Source of the DNA: Liolophura sinensis
Taxonomy: Eukaryota; Mollusca; Polyplacophora; Chitonida; Chitonidae
Assembly: GCF_032854445.1 (NCBI RefSeq)
Contig: NW_027018142.1
Coordinates: forward strand, 1 to 64,000
Reading direction: 5' to 3'
Length of the DNA stretch: 64,000 nucleotides
A model generated the notes under the pieces. It saw only the letters and a list, made by a program, of their open reading frames with translations. It was not told the origin of the DNA and made no database searches. Positions 56,983 to 64,000 of this stretch are shown here, in pieces. The translations under genes and the position numbers were made by a program. Within the stretch, counting starts at the first letter, position 1. Each line of letters begins with the position of its first letter.

Positions 56983-57812
56983 TTAGCCACCACAACCTCC
57001 ACCGCAACCACCGCCACCTCCACAACCACCGCCACCTCCGCAACCACCGCCACCTCCACAACCACCGCCACCTCCGCAACCACCGCCACCTCCACCATCT
57101 CCACCGCCTCCAACGCATCCACCTCCCCCACCTGCATCTCCACCGCCCCCACAACCTCCTGTGCCTCCCGATCCGCCACATCCTCCACCACCACAACCGC
57201 CACAGCCACCACAACCCCCACAGCCGGCGTCGCCGGCGTCACCTCCATCACCATCGCCGCCAAAATCGCCGTCGCCGTACGCCGCTTCGTAGTCCATATC
57301 GCATACTGAGTAGTTGTCGCCCAAGATGTTGTTGTCGCTGGCATCAATCAAGCCGCCATCGCCAACCACTCCCACGCAACCAGCACACGAGTCGTGAGCC
57401 TGGTGCGATGAGTACAGAAAATGGTTTGTGGGGGCACAGGCGATGTAACCTGCGGCCAGAATCAGCACCATGTCCTCTGACGGGATACTCCGCACGCTCC
57501 TGTTTCCGCGCGATGTCGAGGTGGGTGTGTATCCAGGCTTCCAGTTCTTGGGTCGAGGCTGACACAGGACGTGAAGTAACCCAATGCTAAACGCCACAGC
57601 TAAATTCTCCGCGATGTCTTTATCCTGCGACTTCAGCGTAATAAAACCTTGCTTCAGGTTGACCTCCATTTTATTAATCTCGACGTCGTAGTCAGAATCA
57701 TCGTACTTCGTCTCAACAGTCTGCCAACTTTTGTCGGACATCTTGTATAGCTTCACCCTCAGTCGACCAGGACTGCCAGGTGTACCCCGCCGACCGGCCT
57801 GGTATCGAGTGC
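56983..57812 (-). CDS. Cys/Gly-rich protein, last exon
   Basis: The exon begins after a TTGTTTTAG acceptor at 57812 and ends at TAA 56983-56985. The N-terminal part is a globular region (LRVKLYKMSDKSWQTVETKY, EINKMEVNLKQGFITLKSQD, ENLAVAFSIGLLHVL). A middle hydrophobic segment is MVLILAAGYIACAPTNHFLY. The tail of about 100 residues is almost only Gly and Cys (GGGCGG units) encoded by 18-base CCACCTCCGCAACCACCG-type repeats at 57000-57090. Tails like this occur in structural or secreted proteins that cross-link through cysteines. No known family was recognised. A 5' exon must exist to the right of 57812; I could not place it safely. Confidence 0.62.
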
Positions 57813-58069
57813 CTAAAACAATTAGCATAATGACACTGAGAAGGACGTAGGAAGCGAGCCAATGAGCACAATCTACATTGTGGCATTGACAAGGATGTAG
57901 GTAGTAAAAAACCATTAAACACAACCAAATACAGATTTTACAAACCGAATCTTGACTTACATCAGGTTCAAAATTTAATGTTCTAAGCACACGTACTCCC
58001 AGTGTAAAACAAGCCTTTAAACTACATTTCTAAAAGGGACTTAACTCAAAACTAGCAATCTAGAATATG

Positions 58070-58650
58070 CTCCTGCGCTGTGGTATAGACAAGGATGTAG
58101 GACGCGGCACACTGCACTGTGGTATAGGCAAGGATGTAGGACGCAGCCCACTGCACTGTGGTACAGACAAGGATGTAGGACGCGGAACACTGCACTATGC
58201 TAAAGACAAGTATGTAGGACGCGGCCCGCTACACTGTGATACAGACAAGGATGTACGACGCAGCCCAATGCACTGTGGTATAGACAAGGATGTAGGACGG
58301 GGTACATTGCACTGTGGTATAGATCAGGATGTAGGACGGGCCCACTGCACTGTAGTATAGATAAGGACGTAGACGGGGCCAACTCCATTGTGGTATAGAC
58401 AATGATGTAGGACGCGGCACACTGCACTGTGGTATATACAAGGATGTAGGACGCGGCCCAGTGGTATATACAAGGATGTAGGACACGTCCCACTGCACTG
58501 TGGTATAGACAAGTATGTAGGACGCGGCCCACTGCACTGTGGAATATTCAAGGATGTAGGACACCACGCACTGCACTGTGGTATATACAAGGATGTAGGA
58601 CGCGGCCCACCGCACTGTGGTATACACAAGGATGTAGGACGCGGCCCACT
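58070..58650 (+). repeat. Minisatellite, 39-bp unit
   Basis: About 15 copies of a unit with GTGGTATAGACAAGGATGTA then GGACGCGGCCCACTGCACT. Single diverged units lie outside it at about 57825-57852 and 57875-57903, in the intron of the Cys/Gly-rich gene. Confidence 0.93.
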
Positions 58651-58659
58651 TGATCAAAA

Positions 58660-59447
58660 ATCACATTATACATACACAGTCCAATGCTACTGGTAAAATC
58701 CTAATAAAAAATTGTACATTTTGTGATAAAGAGAGAAGCTTTCATCAAAATGATGTTGTACAAAAGGCATTGTGGGATAGAAACTTTCGCCAAAATAATG
58801 CTGTACAAAGATACCGTTGTACTTTCATTAAAGTACGAAATGTTATTTTCATATGTCTTATTATGCCGGAAAATTTAACCATTTATCAAATCTGTAATGG
58901 AGGACGCGATCTGATAAAGGATTTGAAAAACACATTGTTAAAAGAATCTAATCGAAAAAGTAACTTTTTTGCCCCACAATAAAAATTTCCTTCGTGGACG
59001 CTTTACTGACTTGTCATAGGAAGGACATAAACTCTCAGATTTGGACCTTTATGCAACGTTCCTTTTCAGCGAGGTCAACACACAAACCACAGCCAACAAT
59101 GTGAGTTTGACTAAACATCAGCAAGACAGCTTTGCCCTCCTGTCATTTTGTACATGATTTTCACGCAGTGAAATTGCATGGTTTCGTGATTTTGGCTGAC
59201 TGTCTGATTGACTGACTGATTGTCTGACTGACTGGCTGACTGACAGGACCAAATAGCGCCATACCGACATGGAGATGTATTGAAATGGGGCGAGAGTTCG
59301 TATCCAATCCCTATCCAAACCGTTGTGATTTTAATATTGCGAATTTTTTGGCGACATTTCTGGCGAGATGCGGTAATTTATGACTGGTTATAAACAGGTT
59401 CCCTAAAGGGGGCGCCGCCTGTGTGTCAGGATAACTATGAAGTTTAC
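58660..59447. other. Non-coding
   Basis: An open frame of 110 codons (58650-58982) begins in the minisatellite and has no domain. A GACTGACTG repeat is at 59200-59245. Confidence 0.4.
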
Positions 59448-59589
59448 CTTTTGTCCCAGGGACGCCTTTCCTCATCCCTACCCATCTCCCCAGAAGAATC
59501 CCCCAGTCCTCAGTGTTGTTCTTGATGAGAATAGCTCTCTGTCCTACCCCTGGGGTCAAGGAGACACATTTCTCTGGAATATTTGACAC
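59448..59589 (-). CDS. Candidate exon of an unrecognised gene
   Basis: An acceptor AAAATTTTACAG-like (TTTATTTTACAG) precedes the exon and a GTAAAC donor follows. It is 142 bases, entering in phase 0 and leaving in phase 1. It reads CVSLTPGVGQRAILIKNNTE followed by DWGILLGRWVGMRKGVPG. Its phase fits the exon at 62928-63078 upstream. The function is not recognised. Confidence 0.42.
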
Positions 59590-59642
59590 CTGTAAAATAA
59601 AACAAAAACATTCAGAGAATTTATATCGCACCGAACCTATTT

Positions 59643-60055
59643 TATTTAACTATTTGGGTGGTGTTTCGATTTCACTAATACGACGCCAGCCACAGTAATG
59701 TGGGAAGGATTTTTTTTTTTTTTTTTTTTTTTTTTGATTGGTGTTTTACGCCGTACTCAAGAATATTTCACTTATACGACGGCGGCCAGCATTATGGTGG
59801 GTGGAAACCGGGCAGAGCCCGGGGGAAACCCACGACCATCCGCAGGTTGCTGGCAGACCTTCTCACGTACGGCCGCCAGCATGAGCTGGACTTGAACTCA
59901 CAGCGACCGCATTGGTGAGAGACTCCTGGGTCATTACGCTGCGCTAGCGCTTTAACCGACTGAGCCACGGAGGCCCCCATGTGGGAAGGAAGCCAGCAGG
60001 CGGGAGGCTTATGGGTCATTGCGCTGCGTTAGCACGTTTACCACTTTGCCCATGT
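59643..60055 (-). repeat. Old SINE split by a younger SINE
   Basis: The flanks 59643-59709 (GGTGGTGTTTC...CGACGCCAGCCACAGTAATG) and 59979-60055 (GGAAGGAAGCCAGCAGGCGG, then TGCGCTGCGTTAGCACGTTT) are the two ends of a degraded copy. The younger copy sits between them. Confidence 0.8.
59710..59978 (-). repeat. Full-length tRNA-derived SINE with 12-bp target duplication
   Basis: Reading the minus strand, GGGGGCCTCCGTGGCTCAGT is the tRNA-like A box region and GTGAGTTCAAGTCCAGCTC the B box. A body and the TTCTTGAGTACGGCGTAAAA end follow, and the copy finishes in a poly-A tract (poly-T at 59710-59735 on the plus strand). ATGTGGGAAGGA flanks it at 59698-59709 and 59979-59990. Confidence 0.93.
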
Positions 60056-60304
60056 CCACATAAGCTGGTTTGCAAACGTCAATCTGAGAGGCAGCGAAAT
60101 GAATCTGCGTGAAACTTGTACAACTTGTATCCAAATCGGACAGACCGGAAATCAACGATTAGACAGAACCGTGGAAGTCACCTAACATATAAAATGCTTG
60201 GGCGGATTTGGGCTTGTTTTCAAACGTGATCTGAGCTGAGCTTGGACACAAATTTTATAAAAGACGGACAATATTATGAGCATTTATTGCACAATAGCCG
60301 AAGT

Positions 60305-61197
60305 GTGACACATTAAAAGACAGACAGACAGACTAGTCTTCAGACAGACTAGTCTTCAGACAGACGTACGGACAGACCGATCTACTAAATGGGATTCAGG
60401 CAGGTGAAATGTTCAGACAGAAAGACAGGAATTCAGACAAACTGACAGACAGATAGACAGGCAGGGATCCAGACCGACTGACAGACAGACAGACAGACAC
60501 TGAACCAGGCAAACTTATAGAGATTCAGACAGACTGGCAGTAATTGAGAATGACTGACAGAGAGACAGACAGGCAGGGGTTCAAGCAGACTAAACAGACA
60601 AACAGACAGACAGACAGACAGGCAGGCAGACAGGCAGACAGATAGACAGGCAGACAGACAGACATGCATGGATTCAGACAAACTAACAGAGAGACATACA
60701 GGGATTGAGACAGACTGACTGACAGACAAACAGGGATTGAGACAGACAGACTGATAGACATACAGGGATTGAGACAGACCGACTGACAGACATGCATGGA
60801 TTCAGACAGACGGAGTGACAGACATGCAGGGATTCAGACAAACTAACAGACAGACATACTAGGATTGAGACAGACCGATTGACAGACAAACAGGGATTGA
60901 GACAGACAGACTGATAGACATACAGGGATTGAGACAGACCGACTGACAGACATGCATGGATTCAGACAAACGGAGTGACAGACATGCAGGGATTTAGACA
61001 AACTAACAGACAGACATACTAGGATTGAGACAAACTGACTGACAGACAAACAGGGATTGAGACAGACAGACTGACAGACATACAGGGATTGAGACAGACC
61101 GACTGACAGACATGCAGGGATTCAAACAAACTAACAGACAGACATACAGGGATTGAGACAGACCGACTGACAGACATGCAAGGATTCGGAAAGACAG
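60305..61197 (+). repeat. CAGA-rich minisatellite
   Basis: Runs of (CAGA)n are interspersed with CAGGGATTGAGACAGAC and CATGCA[T/G]GGATTCAGACA units. At 60840-61170 the larger composite block repeats (for example ACATACTAGGATTGAGACA at 60853 and 61014). Confidence 0.92.
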
Positions 61198-61254
61198 ACA
61201 CGCATTATGGTGGGAGGAAACCGGTCAGTCTGGGGGAAACCCCAAACCATTATT

Positions 61255-61508
61255 TGATTGCAGTTTTACGCCGTACTCAAGAATATTTCACTTATACGAC
61301 GGCGGCCAGCATTATGGTGGGAGAAAACCGGGAAGAGCCCGGGGGAAGCCCACGACCATCCGCAGGTTGCTTGACAGACTTCCCACGTACGGCCGGAGAG
61401 GAAGCCAGCATGAGCTGGACCTGAACTCACAGCGACCGCATTGGTGAAAGACTTTCTGGGGTTATCACGCTGCGCTAGCGCGCTAACCAACTGAGCCACG
61501 GAGTCCCC
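61255..61508 (-). repeat. Full-length tRNA-derived SINE
   Basis: It is complete from GCAGTTTTACGCCGTACTCA to the tRNA head (GCGCTAACCAACTGAGCCAC) and a poly-C run at 61504. A second fragment of the family lies just left (61199-61250) and another just right (61543-61580). Confidence 0.92.
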
Positions 61509-61790
61509 CCCCCCCCCCCCTCAAAAAAAAAACAAACATCGACAAGCCTTCCCACATACGACCGGAGAGGAAGCCTGCATGCGCATATGTTGAAGTGCGA
61601 GACAAAAGCAATTATAATAATGGGGAAGTCCAGTGGGTCGATTCTGTGATAAACAGAGCGATAGACGGTTATGCAGCTTTTGGTTGTCGTTAATACTGTA
61701 CTTATTACTTCAGTTTGTTCCAAAACAAGTCACCTGTCACTACGGAAATCCATGTGTAGTACACGTGTTCACCCCTCAACACGGCAGCGT

Positions 61791-61978
61791 CATGACCCAG
61801 AAGCCTCTCACCAATGCGGTCGCTGTGAGTTCAAGTCCAGCTCATGCTGGCTTCCTCTCCTGCCGCACGTGGGAAGGTCTGCCAGCAACATGCGGGTGGT
61901 CGTGGGTTTCCCCCCACCATAATCGCATAAGTGAGATATTCTTGAGTACGGCGTAAAACACCAATCAAATAAATAAAT
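61791..61978 (+). repeat. tRNA-derived SINE, 5'-truncated
   Basis: CATGACCCAGAAGCCTCTCA (tRNA middle), GTGAGTTCAAGTCCAGCTCA (B box), and on to the TTCTTGAGTACGGCGTAAAA end and an AAATAAATAAAT tail. The first part of the tRNA head is missing. Confidence 0.9.
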
Positions 61979-62043
61979 AAACATAACCTGGAAACTCTTC
62001 TGATGTTTTTGTCTTCAGTGCTAGGCTTTATGTATCGGAGCGA

Positions 62044-62165
62044 ATGGTCGTGCGTTTCCCCGAGCTCTGCCCGGTTTCCTTCCACCATGACGCTGGTAGC
62101 CTCGGCCTTAGTTTTTGTGAGATATTCTTGACTACGGTGTAAAACACCATGAAATAAGTAAATGT
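62044..62165 (+). repeat. SINE 3' fragment, diverged
   Basis: It reads GGTCGTGCGTTTCCCCGAGC, then TTCTTGACTACGGTGTAAAA and an AAATAAGTAAAT tail. It is older than its neighbour. Confidence 0.85.
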
Positions 62166-62927
62166 ATTTAAGAAACTCTGGCTTCTTGTGATAACCATAC
62201 ACACGCAACACGGGCATCCCGCAGCGAATCAACATAGAGATCAACCTTCCGAGATGAGCTGATCTTGACTGACAGTGGGCGGAGTTAGTGTACTCGATCC
62301 CGCGGGAGATTCTTTCGATCTCGCGAGAGATTTGCTCGATCTGGCGGGAGATCAGCAATGTTCATTGTATTAAGCAGGAAGAATTTAGCGTTATACTAAA
62401 GGGCTAGAACTATATGAGTTAAGTAGTTATTTTTTTCCGTATAAAACTTAAATGGGGATTACGGTTAATTAGAAATTCCAGCACATTGTACATGTCGTAA
62501 TATTACCATGAGTTGCAAACCAACTTTCAATACGTTTTCATACCAAAAATCTGTGACAATCGGTGACTGAAATTTGACTTTTGTAAGCAATCGTCAACAA
62601 CGCATACCTTTATCAAAAATAACACCACAAAGGTCATTTCATTTTCCTAAACATTAAAATGTGAGACATGCATGAAAGATATTGAAAGACACAAAGTTCA
62701 ATATCCAACTGTACGTCTCGTCTCGTCTCGCCTCGTACGTTAGGTGTAATCTTATCCCTCAGTCGACGTGAATGTTCTTTAGAATAATCAAATTGTTACG
62801 GCTTGAGAACTCGATAGGTAAAAATACTCAGTACAGTCGGGCAACAACGATTACATTTGCAAGGTAACGTCAGTCAGTCTGATATAAATAAGATAAGATG
62901 TCCACAAATTATCCCCATACTACTTAC
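62166..62927. other. Intronic or intergenic DNA
   Basis: It contains a GCGGGAGAT/GCGAGAGAT local repeat (62300-62352) and a short GTCTC repeat (62715-62737). No exon is supported. Confidence 0.4.
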
Positions 62928-63078
62928 CTGTGACGACAGCGGAAGCTGATCTGTGCCGATCAGGTGAGCTACGACGGCCATCTTGTCTTGGTAGAACACC
63001 TGTATGGCGGACATCATCAAAGGGAGACTGTGTATTGTCCGGCAGGTAAACTCTACCTTACCCAAGTGGCTAATCAAT
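62928..63078 (-). CDS. Candidate exon of an unrecognised gene
   Basis: A TTTCTTACAG acceptor at 63079 and a GTAAGTAG donor at 62927 bound 151 bases, open in one frame: ISHLGKVEFTCRTIHSLPLM then QVFYQDKMAVVAHLIGTDQL. It leaves in phase 0, matching the start of the exon at 59448-59589, 3.3 kb downstream. The composition is globular and protein-like. The family is unknown. Confidence 0.5.

Positions 63079-64000
<922 letters not shown>

Noticed and set aside
56838-57347. Val/Glu/Ala-rich and Trp/Arg-rich frames opposite the Cys/Gly-rich exon
   Set aside because: They are alternative frames of the same 18-base repeat; only one frame joins a non-repetitive globular region and a splice acceptor.
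58200-58657. Tyr/Ser-rich minus frames
   Set aside because: The 39-bp unit is a multiple of three, which keeps frames open by chance.
60433-61201. Cys/Leu/Ser-Val repeat frames
   Set aside because: They are translations of the CAGA-rich minisatellite.
59710-61508. tRNA genes
   Set aside because: Only A- and B-box-like promoter parts are present, as heads of SINEs; no complete cloverleaf with acceptor pairing was seen.

Overview
The window looks like a piece of a lophotrochozoan nuclear genome, most likely a mollusc. It is AT-rich, its genes are split by GT-AG introns, and it carries many microsatellites and minisatellites. At least ten full or partial copies of a tRNA-derived SINE (tail ...ACGGCGTAAAACACC...AAATAAATAAAT) are present. 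Species cannot be fixed from sequence alone.

The most striking region is 2461-15860: a degenerate Polinton/Maverick (polintovirus-type) element, more GC-rich than its surroundings, with about 88-bp terminal inverted repeats starting AGTAGTATACACAC and a TGATA direct repeat on both sides. Right to left on the minus strand it has a small Cys-rich protein, the N-terminal half of a protein-primed type B DNA polymerase, a coiled-coil membrane protein and three structural or membrane genes (one a possible minor capsid protein). On the plus strand it has a 432-aa C-anchored protein (intact), a major capsid protein (one internal stop), an A32-like packaging ATPase, four small conserved-type proteins, and a retroviral-like integrase with two internal stops and a lost catalytic Asp. 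The polymerase palm and exonuclease II/III regions are missing: polB runs straight into the 3' end of the convergent integrase gene. I see no maturation protease. The copy is therefore a dead provirus-like relic, although several ORFs are still open.

15.9-31 kb is mainly repeats (a TA microsatellite, a 65-70-bp array, a perfect 19-bp hairpin, a 64-bp minisatellite). It also holds a small minus-strand gene whose four exons join in frame into a 107-aa protein resembling the start of a KMT5A-type SET domain.

31.1-41.5 kb is a minus-strand TRIM gene: RING plus two B-boxes, then coiled-coil exons of 96, 231, 23 and 188 bp, then a B30.2/SPRY exon with an apparent 1-bp frameshift. Its last intron contains two large minisatellites (82-bp units, then 42-bp units) joined at a SINE fragment. 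Upstream, 42.2-44.4 kb and 47.3-49.4 kb are diverged duplicates that each contain the same candidate 5' exon with a GTAAGT donor; between them lies a decayed Jockey-like non-LTR retrotransposon.

50-64 kb holds SINE copies (one nested in another with a 12-bp target duplication), a minus-strand gene for a Cys/Gly-rich protein at about 57 kb, a 39-bp minisatellite, a CAGA-rich array, and two phase-compatible exons of an unrecognised minus-strand gene.
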